Positions 19,308 through 27,796 are shown, counted from the stretch's first letter. The stretch: DNA of 64,000 nt from Robertmurraya sp. FSL R5-0851 (GCF_038002965.1 NZ_JBBOOE010000001.1:3081001-3145000), one strand, 5' to 3'. A program made the numbers and translations. Notes: generated by a model from the letters alone, not told the origin.

Positions 19308-19871
19308 ATGAAACCTATATTAATAGATTTTCCAGAAAAAATAGAATCAGAGCGGCTCTATATTCGTCCTTGTATGCCTGGAGACGGTCATCTTGTATAT
19401 GAAGCCATTCAAGCCTCCCTTAATGAGTTACAGCAGTGGCTCCCATTCGCTCATCATAGTCAAACGCTTGAAGAGGTAGAAGAAGGGGTTAGAAAATCGT
19501 ATGCACAATTTATATTAAAAGAGGATATTCGTCTTCATATTTTTAGAAAAGAGGATCACCAATTTATTGGTTCAACTGGGCTGCACCGAATCAATTGGGA
19601 GGCAGGTTGCTTTGAGATCGGATATTGGTGTGATAGCCGTTTTACAAAAAAGGGGTATATTACTGAATCAACAACTTCTTTAATAAAAACTGTATTTAAA
19701 GATTTGCAAGCGAATCGCGTCGAAATCCGTTGTGATCCGGATAATATCGTCAGTCGCAGCATTCCAGAAAAACTCGGATTTACACTAGAAGCGACCTTAA
19801 AAAACAATAGTAAAAGCGCAGATGGAAAAACACTTAGGGATACTTGTGTTTTTTCAAAGCTAAAAAAATAG
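19308..19871 (+). CDS. GNAT-family N-acetyltransferase (RimJ/RimL type)
   Basis: A 187-residue protein of the ribosomal-protein alanine/serine acetyltransferase group. Family marks are SERLYIRPCMPGDG at the start, GSTGLHRINWEAGCFEIGYW and the acetyl-CoA site with GYITESTTSLIKTVF and NPDN-like CDPDNIVSRSIPEKLGF. The substrate cannot be told from sequence. The ATG has GGAGGG at 8 nt. It is monocistronic and divergent from spoIIM. Confidence 0.85.
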   Translation: MKPILIDFPEKIESERLYIRPCMPGDGHLVYEAIQASLNELQQWLPFAHHSQTLEEVEEGVRKSYAQFILKEDIRLHIFRKEDHQFIGSTGLHRINWEAGCFEIGYWCDSRFTKKGYITESTTSLIKTVFKDLQANRVEIRCDPDNIVSRSIPEKLGFTLEATLKNNSKSADGKTLRDTCVFSKLKK

Positions 19872-19899
19872 AAGAGACAGTATCTTTGTCTCTTCTATT
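19862..19899 (-). terminator. Terminator of the nudF-EndoQ transcript
   Basis: Perfect 13-bp stem (AATAGAAGAGACA, 19867-19879 with 19887-19899), followed on the minus strand by seven T. It also lies at the end of the plus-strand acetyltransferase gene, but has no T run in that direction. Confidence 0.75.
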
Positions 19900-21058
19900 C
19901 AATGATCTTCCCATATCTTCCTCCACCGCCCGCATGGAAATGAAGGTCTCCGTTTCTAGCTGCAACAATTAATTCTGCCACGCGTTTTGGAACAACCTCA
20001 TATAAAGCTTCTTCCGGCACGTGATGGAGAATGGCCATTTCCGTTCCAAAATGATCTAGTAATTTTTGAAAAAGCTTTGGTCCGAGCCCTGGAATAAAGT
20101 CTAAAGGAACTTGATGAATATATGGAGGACGCCCCTGCCTTCCCTCTTTAGAGGTTTGAAGCTCTCGTATTCTTGTGGCAACTCCTTTGATGAATTTTGA
20201 ATGGCCACAAGCTGCGCATGATTGATCGGACAACTGAACTTTTTCATTGCAGTGAGCACATACGGTTTCGTGATACTTTCCAAGCAATGGATCAAGACCA
20301 TAGTTTGCTTCCACATACTGACCATCCTGGTTGTATAAAGCCTCCTGAAAGCTAGTAAAAGACAACTCTTTCATTTTTATCTGTTGATACTCTCTAGCGA
20401 TTTTTCCTAATGAGTGTGCATCTGAATTCGTCACATACGAATAACGGTGAAGCTCACCTATTTGGTCTGCCATTTGCGTATTAGCACTTAAGCCAAGCTC
20501 TATGCCATCTATTAAGTTCGGATCAAATACCTCGGTGAGTGTCTGTTTTACCCCTTTTCCAAACAAGCTTTTAAAAGGAGTAAATACATGGGCTGGAATA
20601 AATAATCCTCCTAGCTCCTTCACCTTTTTCTGCAACTCGAGCCCTGTAACATAGATCCGCTGTGAGCTTAGGTTGATATTTTTCAAATGATTCGAAAGCC
20701 ATTGAGAAAATTCCTTTAATCGAGCCATGTCAGGTAAAAAGGCTAGTATATGAATAGGTCCCATGCAGTTATCGTCATAGATTTCAAGTTCAGAACCCAT
20801 AAGGATAAGCATGTCTCCATACAATAAACCACCTCTAGGGGCCTCTATTACTTCCCCTCCACTTATCAATGCTTCTATTTCTTGTATGACCTCAGGTGAA
20901 TGGCAATCGATGATTCCAATGATATCCAATCCTTTGATCGTTCTCGCATGCTGAATAATATTTGTAAACGTTAATGATTTTGACCCCGTAATTTTCACTG
21001 CCTTCCCATTCCATGTTCTCCCAATATGGATGTGAAGGTCGGCGAAGTATGAGTTCAT
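19895..21058 (-). CDS. Endonuclease Q family protein
   Basis: A 387-residue protein built like EndoQ, which nicks DNA 5' of deaminated bases and abasic sites. The PHP metal-binding domain has DLHIHIG at the start, the IIDCHS segment and SDAHSLG (around residue 220). A zinc ribbon (CAHCNEKV...CAACGHSK) follows, then a helix-hairpin-helix stretch (FIPGLGPKLFQKLLDHFG). EndoQ was first described in archaea and is present in some Bacillus. The B. subtilis neighbourhood lists yqxK here, which is a different protein. The ATGA overlap with nudF makes a two-gene operon. Confidence 0.85.
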   Translation of the reverse strand: MNSYFADLHIHIGRTWNGKAVKITGSKSLTFTNIIQHARTIKGLDIIGIIDCHSPEVIQEIEALISGGEVIEAPRGGLLYGDMLILMGSELEIYDDNCMGPIHILAFLPDMARLKEFSQWLSNHLKNINLSSQRIYVTGLELQKKVKELGGLFIPAHVFTPFKSLFGKGVKQTLTEVFDPNLIDGIELGLSANTQMADQIGELHRYSYVTNSDAHSLGKIAREYQQIKMKELSFTSFQEALYNQDGQYVEANYGLDPLLGKYHETVCAHCNEKVQLSDQSCAACGHSKFIKGVATRIRELQTSKEGRQGRPPYIHQVPLDFIPGLGPKLFQKLLDHFGTEMAILHHVPEEALYEVVPKRVAELIVAARNGDLHFHAGGGGRYGKIIE

Positions 21059-21609
21059 TTCTTTAATGCCTCTTGAAGTTGTAAGTATTGAACAGCGTAG
21101 GCTGTTTTTGCATCATATATTTTTCTCTCTTCTATGTACTCTAGTGCTTCTTCAAGCGTTAGCTCTACTAATGTTACAAATTCATCCTCATCTGGTGGTG
21201 CAGCGTCTTCTTTTTTCTCTAGTCCTCGTGCCACATATAAATGAACAAGTTCATCCGCGAAGCCAGGTGATGTGTAAAAAGATATCAGCCAGTCTAAGCT
21301 TTCACATACATAACCTGTCTCTTCTTCTAACTCACGCTTCGCACAAAGAGATGGTTCTTCTCCTTTTTCAAGCTTTCCTGCAGGAATTTCTACTACATCT
21401 CTTTCCAAAGCCTTTCTGTATTGCTCAACCATTACGATTTTTCCGTCATTCGTTATCGCAATAACCGCAACTGCACCGGGATGTTTAATCAGCTCGCGTT
21501 TTGAATATTTTCCATTCGGAAGCTCCACATCGTCTACCTGTAACGAGATGATTTTCCCAGAGAAGATCTTTTCCGATTTTATTGTTTTTTCTTCAAAGGA
21601 TGAACTCAT
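21055..21609 (-). CDS. nudF: ADP-ribose pyrophosphatase NudF
   Basis: Nudix hydrolase that splits ADP-ribose to AMP and ribose-5-phosphate. It has 184 residues. The Nudix box GKLEKGEEPSLCAKRELEEE-TG carries the catalytic glutamates, and the SFYTSPGFADEL region after it is typical of the ADP-ribose type. ATG 21609 has GGAGTGG. It comes first in the nudF-EndoQ pair. Confidence 0.93.
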   Translation of the reverse strand: MSSSFEEKTIKSEKIFSGKIISLQVDDVELPNGKYSKRELIKHPGAVAVIAITNDGKIVMVEQYRKALERDVVEIPAGKLEKGEEPSLCAKRELEEETGYVCESLDWLISFYTSPGFADELVHLYVARGLEKKEDAAPPDEDEFVTLVELTLEEALEYIEERKIYDAKTAYAVQYLQLQEALKK

Positions 21610-21626
21610 TTGTCTCCACTCCTGTT

Positions 21627-21654
21627 CTATAGTCAGCTAGTTTCCTCATACATT
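21627..21654 (+). promoter_or_regulatory. sigma-E-like promoter of mciZ
   Basis: CATACATT (21647-21654) is a perfect sigma-E -10. A -35 with only the ATA core (CTATAGT, 21627-21633) lies 13 nt upstream. mciZ is expressed in the mother cell in B. subtilis, so the match is expected. Confidence 0.45.
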
Positions 21655-21682
21655 TTATCATACCTTAATTTGGAGGAAAGTG

Positions 21683-21817
21683 ATGAAAATATACTTACAT
21701 GGAAAAGGAATCGTTCTTGTCGGGAAAGCATGGGAAATTCGACACAAACTTCTCCAATATTCTAAAGACTATACTCTTGTAAAAGACTGGGTCGAGGACG
21801 AGAGAAAGAAAAAGTAA
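21683..21817 (+). CDS. mciZ: Mother-cell FtsZ inhibitor MciZ
   Basis: A 44-residue peptide. MciZ caps FtsZ filaments and stops further Z-ring assembly in the mother cell during sporulation. From memory of the B. subtilis 40-mer, the core GKGIVLVGKAWEIRHKLLQY followed by VKDW is the same type (GVVLVGKAWEIR ... VKDW). The C-terminus here is longer and very polar (EDERKKK). ATG 21683 has a GGAGGAAAG SD. It lies between nudF and the yqkF-type gene, the B. subtilis location. Confidence 0.88.
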   Translation: MKIYLHGKGIVLVGKAWEIRHKLLQYSKDYTLVKDWVEDERKKK

Positions 21818-21902
21818 GGCTTGTTCTTCGCATCAATGGAAAATTTTCTGTAAAATAATGAGCAGAAGGTAATCTATTTTATAGAAGAAGGTGCTTAATC
21901 CC

Positions 21903-22811
21903 ATGGAAAAGAGACGTCTTGGAAAGTCGGATTTGTATGTAACAGAACTAGGACTTGGATGTATGACGCTTGGAACAGATGCACTTGCAGCAGAACGAAT
22001 CATCAATGCCTCCTTAGAAGAAGGAGTCAATTATTTTGATACGGCAGACTTATACGACTTCGGAGTAAATGAATCCGTTGTCGGACGAGCTTTGAAACCT
22101 GTACGAGAGAAGATAATTATTGCAACTAAGGTGGGAAACCGGTGGAACAGCAATAAGGCTGGTTGGAGCTGGGATCCGAGTAAAACGTATATTAAGGAAG
22201 CAGTTAAAGACAGTCTCACTAGACTTGGAACGGATTATATTGATTTATATCAGCTTCATGGCGGAACTTTGGATGATCCAATTGATGAAACGATTGAGGC
22301 ATTTGAAGAACTTGGCAGTGAGGGGATTGTTAGATACTATGGCATATCCTCGATCCGACCAAATGTGATTCGGGAATATGCTAGTAAATCGAATATCTCA
22401 TCCGTAATGATGCAGTACAGTATCCTTGATCGCCGTCCGGAAGAGGAAGCTCTAAGTGTTCTTCGTGAGAATGGTATATCAGTTGTGGCACGAGGACCTC
22501 TTGCAAAGGGTTTATTAAGTGATGTTGGTGTGAATAAAATTATGGAAAAGGGCTTTATGGATTATTCAGAGGAAGAGTTAGGCTCGCTCTTATTAAAATT
22601 GAAAAACCATTTTGGAGATCGGTCTTTAACTGAAGTTGCTTTGCGATATGTTCTTCATAACCCTACCACTGCGAGTGTTGTTGCTGGGGCAAGCACGGTG
22701 GAACAAGTGAAGAACAATGCAAAGGCTGTACGCTCTCAAGCCTTAACAGAAGAAGAGGTTTCTTTTATTAAGAAAGTTTCAAAAGCGAATATGTATGGTG
22801 AGCATCGGTAA
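21903..22811 (+). CDS. yqkF: Aldo-keto reductase, YqkF type
   Basis: NADPH-dependent aldo-keto reductase with a TIM barrel, 302 residues. The catalytic tetrad is partly visible as D (FDTADLY), K (IATKVGN) and H (YQLHGGTLDDP). The cofactor tail VVAGASTVEQVKNNAKA is present. The substrate is unknown. The frame opens at GTG 21891, which lies inside the AAGGTG SD of ATG 21903. It follows mciZ by 85 bases. Confidence 0.88.
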   Translation: MEKRRLGKSDLYVTELGLGCMTLGTDALAAERIINASLEEGVNYFDTADLYDFGVNESVVGRALKPVREKIIIATKVGNRWNSNKAGWSWDPSKTYIKEAVKDSLTRLGTDYIDLYQLHGGTLDDPIDETIEAFEELGSEGIVRYYGISSIRPNVIREYASKSNISSVMMQYSILDRRPEEEALSVLRENGISVVARGPLAKGLLSDVGVNKIMEKGFMDYSEEELGSLLLKLKNHFGDRSLTEVALRYVLHNPTTASVVAGASTVEQVKNNAKAVRSQALTEEEVSFIKKVSKANMYGEHR

Positions 22812-22838
22812 TACGAAAATGACCGTCTAACAATGGAA

Positions 22839-22865
22839 GGTCCTTCATCACAAAGATGAAGGACC
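22839..22865. terminator. Hairpin between convergent yqkF and yqkE
   Basis: Perfect 11-bp stem GGTCCTTCATC/GATGAAGGACC (22839-22849, 22855-22865) with a 5-nt loop. T runs are weak on both sides, so termination efficiency is uncertain. Confidence 0.6.
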
Positions 22866-22875
22866 ACACATGCAA

Positions 22876-23127
22876 TCACTTAAATTTCTTCCAATCAAAT
22901 TCACTTTCATTTAGAAGTTCTTCAAACGTTTTGTTTTTTTCTTTTAGGCGGCGTTCTTCTCTTTTTCTTTCCTCTTCCGCTTCCTTTTTCGCTTGAGCTT
23001 GTTCCTCTAATTCATTTTTTGTATTCTTTAATTGTTTGACTAGATCCACATTCAATAGGTCACCGAGTGTGACTGGTTTGTCTTCGACTTTCTTTTGAGC
23101 CGGGCGAGTTTGTTTTTTCTTTTTCAT
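22876..23127 (-). CDS. yqkE: YqkE-like DUF3886 protein
   Basis: An 83-residue, strongly charged protein. It has a KKKKQTRPAQKK start, a short conserved LGDLLNVDLVKQLKNTK segment, a Lys/Glu-rich helix likely to form a coiled coil, and the terminal FEELLNESEFDWKKF motif. It matches B. subtilis YqkE (DUF3886), which has no known function. Confidence 0.8.
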   Translation of the reverse strand: MKKKKQTRPAQKKVEDKPVTLGDLLNVDLVKQLKNTKNELEEQAQAKKEAEEERKREERRLKEKNKTFEELLNESEFDWKKFK

Positions 23128-23195
23128 TCAAAATCCCTCTCTACATGTTGATGACGAATATTATACCAAATGTTCGGTCATCGTTCTATCCATCA

Positions 23196-23852
23196 CTAAA
23201 ATGCATTTAATCGAACCTTCTCATCAATTAACAATTCAGGCTCAGTGGATGCAACCACTTCTTTAACCGTGTAGCCCTTTGCGACTTCCACCAACTTTAA
23301 CCCATTAGAAGTTACATCAATGACAGCTCTGTCAGTAATAATTCTGTCCACTACACCTTGACCCGTTAAAGGCAAACTACAATTTTTAAGGATTTTTGCA
23401 TCACCACTTTTGTTCGTATGCTCCATAATGACGATGATTTTTCTCGCCCCATGAACCAGGTCCATCGCTCCACCCATGCCTTTAATCATTTTCCCTGGAA
23501 TCATCCAGTTCGCTAAATCTCCATTTTCGGACACTTCCATCCCTCCTAGGATGGCGATATCCACATGCCCACCTCGAATCATCGCAAATGACTCTGCACT
23601 ATCAAAATAAGCAGCTCCTGGTATAGCCGTAACGGTCTCTTTCCCCGCATTAATTAAATCTGCGTCCACTTCCTCTTTCTTTGGAAAAGGTCCTATCCCG
23701 AGCAGACCATTTTCAGATTGTAAAACAACCTCTTTATCCTTTGATATAAAATTCGCAACAAGAGTTGGCATTCCTATCCCTAAATTAACGTAAAAGCCGC
23801 TTTCAATTTCTTTTTCTGCTCTCTTTGCAATTCTTTCACGAATATTTGTCAT
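23196..23852 (-). CDS. scoB: 3-oxoacid (succinyl-CoA:acetoacetate) CoA-transferase subunit B
   Basis: Moves CoA from succinyl-CoA to acetoacetate. It has 218 residues. The catalytic glutamate sits in [12 protein letters not shown] (about residue 47). GMPTLVANF near the start and [13 protein letters not shown] are family marks. ATG 23852 has AAGGGAG. It follows scoA by 15 bases. With HMG-CoA lyase diverging upstream, the locus handles acetoacetate from leucine breakdown. Confidence 0.93.
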   Translation of the reverse strand: MTNIRERIAKRAEKEIESGFYVNLGIGMPTLVANFISKDKEVVLQSENGLLGIGPFPKKEEVDADLINAGKETVTAIPGAAYFDSAESFAMIRGGHVDIAILGGMEVSENGDLANWMIPGKMIKGMGGAMDLVHGARKIIVIMEHTNKSGDAKILKNCSLPLTGQGVVDRIITDRAVIDVTSNGLKLVEVAKGYTVKEVVASTEPELLIDEKVRLNAF

Positions 23853-23867
23853 TTCCCCACTCCCTTT

Positions 23868-24557
23868 CTAGCCCTGAACGGTTAGTCTTTCAATCCTTTT
23901 TTCCTGTTTTCCAACAATGAGTCGCTGAACATAAATGCTCGGTGTATGGATTTCATTCGGGTTAAGTTCTCCTTTTTCATATAAATATTCTACCTCTGCA
24001 ATGGTTACTTTCCCTGCAGCTGCCATCATGGGGTTAAAGTTTCGAGCCGTCTTATGATAAATGAGATTTCCCATTTGATCTCCCTTCCAAGCTCGAATGA
24101 GGCTAAAATCAGCTTGTAGCGCCTCCTCTAGTAAATATTCTTTTCCATTAAACGCTCTTGTCTCTTTTCCATTTGCAATGGGAGTACCTACTCCAGCCGG
24201 TGTATAAAAGGCCGGAATACCAGCTCCACCCGCTCGAATCTTCTCAGCGAGAGTTCCTTGTGGGGTCAATTCCACTTCAAGCTCTCCTGACAAAACTTGC
24301 CTCTCAAACTCTTTATTTTCACCCACATAGGACCCAATCATTTTTTTAATCTGCTTATTTTTTAGTAATAGCCCTAGACCCCATTCATCCACTCCACAAT
24401 TATTAGAAATGACCGTCAAGTCAGTTACTTTCTTTTCAACGAGCGCTAAAATTAAATTTTCGGGAATGCCACAAAGCCCAAAGCCACCCACCATAAGAGT
24501 TGCACCATCATGAATATCCTTTACCGCCTCCAAATAAGACGTATAAATTGGTTTCAC
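23868..24557 (-). CDS. scoA: 3-oxoacid CoA-transferase subunit A
   Basis: Partner of ScoB, 229 residues. The family start [20 protein letters not shown] and the run [20 protein letters not shown] are clear. GTG 24557 is preferred over GTG 24566 because the AAGGGG SD lies 8 nt before the former. The segment from 24558 to 24702 must hold the promoters of this operon and of the divergent HMG-CoA lyase gene. Confidence 0.92.
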   Translation of the reverse strand: MKPIYTSYLEAVKDIHDGATLMVGGFGLCGIPENLILALVEKKVTDLTVISNNCGVDEWGLGLLLKNKQIKKMIGSYVGENKEFERQVLSGELEVELTPQGTLAEKIRAGGAGIPAFYTPAGVGTPIANGKETRAFNGKEYLLEEALQADFSLIRAWKGDQMGNLIYHKTARNFNPMMAAAGKVTIAEVEYLYEKGELNPNEIHTPSIYVQRLIVGKQEKRIERLTVQG

Positions 24558-24702
24558 ATCATTCACCCCTTCTCTTTATGTAAACGCTACCACTTCTCTG
24601 TTTCTAAAAAGAAAAACTCTTTTATTCCAAGAAAATTTCTATTATTCTTGCATATTCAAAATCAATCACTCTACAATTAACGTATGAAGGGGTGAAAAAA
24701 AC

Positions 24703-25605
24703 ATGACGATTGATTTACCTAACAAAGTGACAATTATTGAAGTCGGACCTCGTGATGGGCTTCAAAATGTAAGCGTTTTTATCTCAACGGAGGCAAAACT
24801 TCAATTTATTGACCAATTAAAGAAATCGGGTATTAAAGAAATGGAGATCACCTCCTTTGTCTCACCAAAGTGGGTTCCACAAATGCAAGATGCCGAGGAT
24901 ATTGTCTGGCACTCCCTAGATCTTAACACCCGCACTATTGTCCTAACTCCTAATCGTTCGGGTATTCAGCGAGCTCGCTTGTCCAATTGTCAAGAAATTG
25001 CTCTGTTCGTCGGAGTAAGCAACACGTTTAACCAAAAGAATATTAATCGAACAACGGCTCAGGCGACAGAAGAGCTTCTCCCACTTATAAAAGAGCTAAA
25101 AGAGCAAGGTGTTTTTGTACGAGCATGCATTTCTACCGCTTTTTACTGCCCGTTTGAAGGCCGAGTCGAAGAAAAAGAAACCATTCAATTATGCAAGCAA
25201 TTCGTTCATGCAGGGGTGGATGAATTAAGTGTTGCAGACACCATCGGAATGGCTGCACCGCACGAATCGTATTCTTTGTTTTCAAAGCTTACTACTCTCT
25301 TTTCTACTACACTTATTACAGCCCATTTTCACGACACCCGAGGGATGGCACTTGCCAATATATTTGCTGCCCTACAAGCAGGGGTTTCCCGCTTTGATAC
25401 ATCTGCTGGGGGAATTGGTGGTTGTCCGTTTGCTCCAGGGGCGTCTGGAAATGTAGCCACTGAGGATGTTGTTTTTATGCTTGAAAGAATGGGCATTCAA
25501 ACGGGTATACAATTACCCCTCCTTGTTCAGGCAATAGATGTTATCGCTCCACATCTTCCAAAACCCATTTCAAGCTCTTTTTATACTCTTTATTCCAAAG
25601 CTTAG
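24703..25605 (+). CDS. yngG: Hydroxymethylglutaryl-CoA lyase
   Basis: Splits HMG-CoA to acetoacetate and acetyl-CoA in leucine degradation. It has 300 residues in a DRE-TIM barrel. VGPRDGLQNV holds the metal Asp and catalytic Arg, FHDTRGMALANI the His pair, and GGIGGCPFAPGASGNVATED the catalytic Cys loop. ATG 24703 has GAAGGGG. Its product acetoacetate is the substrate of the divergently transcribed ScoAB. In B. subtilis the homologue is in the yng locus, so this pairing differs. Confidence 0.93.
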   Translation: MTIDLPNKVTIIEVGPRDGLQNVSVFISTEAKLQFIDQLKKSGIKEMEITSFVSPKWVPQMQDAEDIVWHSLDLNTRTIVLTPNRSGIQRARLSNCQEIALFVGVSNTFNQKNINRTTAQATEELLPLIKELKEQGVFVRACISTAFYCPFEGRVEEKETIQLCKQFVHAGVDELSVADTIGMAAPHESYSLFSKLTTLFSTTLITAHFHDTRGMALANIFAALQAGVSRFDTSAGGIGGCPFAPGASGNVATEDVVFMLERMGIQTGIQLPLLVQAIDVIAPHLPKPISSSFYTLYSKA

Positions 25606-25628
25606 AGATGCTTTCTAAGCTTTTTTTT
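25598..25628 (+). terminator. HMG-CoA lyase terminator
   Basis: Nine-bp stem AAGCTTAGA/TCTAAGCTT (25598-25606, 25614-25622), followed by eight T. It overlaps the stop codon. Confidence 0.85.
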
Positions 25629-25690
25629 GTTTTAAATTCCTGTTGAATGGTAAAATTAAGTAAAACACTTTGTATCGGAGGGATGTTTGC

Positions 25691-26614
25691 CTGAGAAAAG
25701 CACTCCGTTTCCTTTTGGGCTTTTTTCTTTTTTTTATCACTTTCGGTTTGTACTTTACCAATCGGCTTATGTATATGAGAACAAAGGATCCTCTTTTTGT
25801 TGTTGATCGTGAACAAACAGCAGGTCGTTACAACCCTGATGATTTTGATCGAATCCCTAAACGCGAAGTACTAATTACCTCACCATTTGGATACCCATTA
25901 AAAGCCATTGTGCTGGAGCCACATCATACAAAGAAGTACGTGATTATTTGTCATGGCGTTACCGAAAACAAATTCAATTCCATTAAATACATGAATTTGT
26001 TTATCGAAAGAGGTTTTAACGCGGTTATTTATGACCATCGTCGCCACGGAGAATCTGGAGGAAAAACCACCAGCTACGGTCACTATGAAAAATTTGATTT
26101 AAAAGCGATTGTTGATTGGTTAAAGGCGGACCAAGGTCCACATCTCCTTCTTGGTATTCACGGAGAGTCAATGGGTGCAGCAACTATGCTATTGTATGCA
26201 GGAATGCTTGAGGATGGGGCAGATTTTTACATCGCTGATTGTCCCTTTTCTGACTTTAAGGCGCAGCTTGCTTATCGTTTAAAGCGAGAATTTAAACTCC
26301 CTGGAAAGGTGTTTCTCCCTGTCGCAGATTTGTTCCTGCGAATTCGCGATCGCTACTCCTTACAAAGCATCGCTCCTATTACCGTTATTGACTCGATTAA
26401 AAAACCGATTCTTTTCATTCACAGCAAAGAGGATGATTTTATTCTTCCAACGATGACGCAAGCGTTGTATGAAAAGAAGAAAGGACCTAAAAAATTATAT
26501 CTTGCTGAAAATGGTGTTCATGCTCAATCGTTAAACGAAAATAAGGAAGATTACGAACAAGTCATTGACGAGTTTCTCCATGATTTTGTTTTCTCCCCCA
26601 TTTTTAAGCGATAA
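25691..26614 (+). CDS. yqkD: Alpha/beta hydrolase YqkD; probable CTG start
   Basis: Serine hydrolase anchored by an N-terminal membrane helix (FLLGFFLFFITFGLYFTN). The nucleophile elbow is GIHGESMGA, followed by the acid in HSKEDDF and the His in NGVHAQS. It has about 307 residues, close to B. subtilis YqkD. The only good SD, GGAGGG (25677-25682), stands 8 nt before an in-frame CTG at 25691. The in-frame TTG at 25670 has no SD, and an ATG at 25684 runs into TGA after three codons. The start is therefore unusual and needs proof. Confidence 0.85.
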   Translation: MRKALRFLLGFFLFFITFGLYFTNRLMYMRTKDPLFVVDREQTAGRYNPDDFDRIPKREVLITSPFGYPLKAIVLEPHHTKKYVIICHGVTENKFNSIKYMNLFIERGFNAVIYDHRRHGESGGKTTSYGHYEKFDLKAIVDWLKADQGPHLLLGIHGESMGAATMLLYAGMLEDGADFYIADCPFSDFKAQLAYRLKREFKLPGKVFLPVADLFLRIRDRYSLQSIAPITVIDSIKKPILFIHSKEDDFILPTMTQALYEKKKGPKKLYLAENGVHAQSLNENKEDYEQVIDEFLHDFVFSPIFKR

Positions 26615-26639
26615 ATAAAAAGCCAAGAACCTTTCTATA

Positions 26640-27148
26640 GGGTTCCGTTTTCCGGTGCTTTTCTTAAAATACGTGCCGAGATGACAGTCGTATTGGCATC
26701 GTCATTGGTATAAAAAAGGAATACTCGCTCCCTTTGAAATAAGACGTCTTGTCCTTATTCGAGTAACCTGCAAAAGTAAGAAATAAGCGGAGTTTTTCCG
26801 GTTAAATGTAGAATGAAGCCCGTTTCGGGGTAAATAAGGGGAGATTTTCCGTTTAAGCAAGAAAAATCTCCCCTTTTTCACGTTTTTTGAGTCAATAGGT
26901 GGAATTTCTCCGTCTAAATAAGCTATTTTTTATCGTATTTGCTAATTAGACGGAATTCCTCCGTCTATTTTTCAGCTCGGATGCTTAACTTGATCCGCCA
27001 ACCGAAAAGCGCGGGCCCATTTGATCCGAGTTGCGTTAATCAGCAGCTATTTATCGTCTGGAAACCTTGATAAATAAGGATAGACGTATGCCAATTCATA
27101 CGTCTATTATTGTGTCCTTTAATTAGAAAGCACCTGAAAACGGAACCC
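26640..27148 (+). mobile_element. MITE-like non-coding repeat element, copy 1
   Basis: A 509-bp element bounded by inverted ends GGGTTCCGTTTTCnGGTGCT (left 26640, right ending 27148, one mismatch in ~22 bp), flanked on each side by TATA. No ORF of note lies inside. A diverged inverted copy occupies 44475-44929. Internally there are four spaced copies of a ~19-nt motif of the form CGGA-N4/6-TCCG (starting near 26785, 26836, 26897 and 26947). One long hairpin lies at 26836-26875 and another at about 27083-27106 (AGACGTATG/CATACGTCT). It fills the gap between yqkD and the lipoprotein gene. Confidence 0.75.
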
Positions 27149-27156
27149 TATAATTT

Positions 27157-27687
27157 CTAACGTCTCGGCTTCTCTTCTGCAATCACGTTCTTCTCCTTAT
27201 TTAGTGCTCGAATGTAAGGGTACTTCTTCATTTCAAAAAAATACCTCTTTCCTTCTATGTCAATTATTTTTAAATTGACGTATTGATTGCCAGTTTCTGA
27301 TCCTTCAATAGATACAATGTCCGCACTTTCAACCTGTCCATATGTAAGCTGAAATTTACTTAGAATTTTCCCCTGACTGCTGTAATCATATATGTCTCTG
27401 TAATAGACGGTTAGTGGGGCATTCCCTTTATATTCCCAATGATTACTGCCTTCATTCGTCCAGCCCTTCTCTTCATCCCCCTCCAAGTACGCGATGCTTA
27501 ACGCGTCAAATTCTTCTCCCCCATTCTCTTGTGTTGTTGTATACATGATGATCGCACCATCCGTAAGCTTTTCTTCTACAATGGTTTCTTTTACTTCAAA
27601 AGGCACTGCCACTTCTATAGTTGCTGCCCGACATGATGTGAGTAGAATAGCAATACCAATTAGCAGTAATCCTCGCCAATCCCGCAT
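27157..27687 (-). CDS. Hypothetical lipoprotein
   Basis: A 176-residue product of unknown function. Its signal peptide LLLIGIAILLTSC carries a lipobox ending in Cys18, so export and lipidation are likely. The mature part is polar and beta-rich with many Tyr, Glu and Lys and no motif that I recognise. ATG 27687 has a GGGGGG SD. The stop codon lies only 9 bp from the end of the repeat element, so the element may supply its 3' end. Confidence 0.7.
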   Translation of the reverse strand: MRDWRGLLLIGIAILLTSCRAATIEVAVPFEVKETIVEEKLTDGAIIMYTTTQENGGEEFDALSIAYLEGDEEKGWTNEGSNHWEYKGNAPLTVYYRDIYDYSSQGKILSKFQLTYGQVESADIVSIEGSETGNQYVNLKIIDIEGKRYFFEMKKYPYIRALNKEKNVIAEEKPRR

Positions 27688-27745
27688 ATCATCCCCCCAC
27701 TATCAGTCAATGTAAGAATCATCCAAAAAATGCTAATTTTTCTTT

Positions 27746-27782
27746 AAAAAGAAAAACAGATCTACTTTTTGTAGTAGATCTG
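27746..27782 (-). terminator. yqkB terminator
   Basis: Nine-bp stem CAGATCTAC/GTAGATCTG (27757-27765, 27774-27782), followed on the minus strand by a T-rich run. Confidence 0.8.
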
Positions 27783-27796
27783 CTCGTTGTATGGTT

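Noticed and set aside
26785..26966. CRISPR array from the regularly spaced motif
   Set aside because: Units are short, imperfect hairpins, the spacers are similar between the two element copies, and no cas gene is near.
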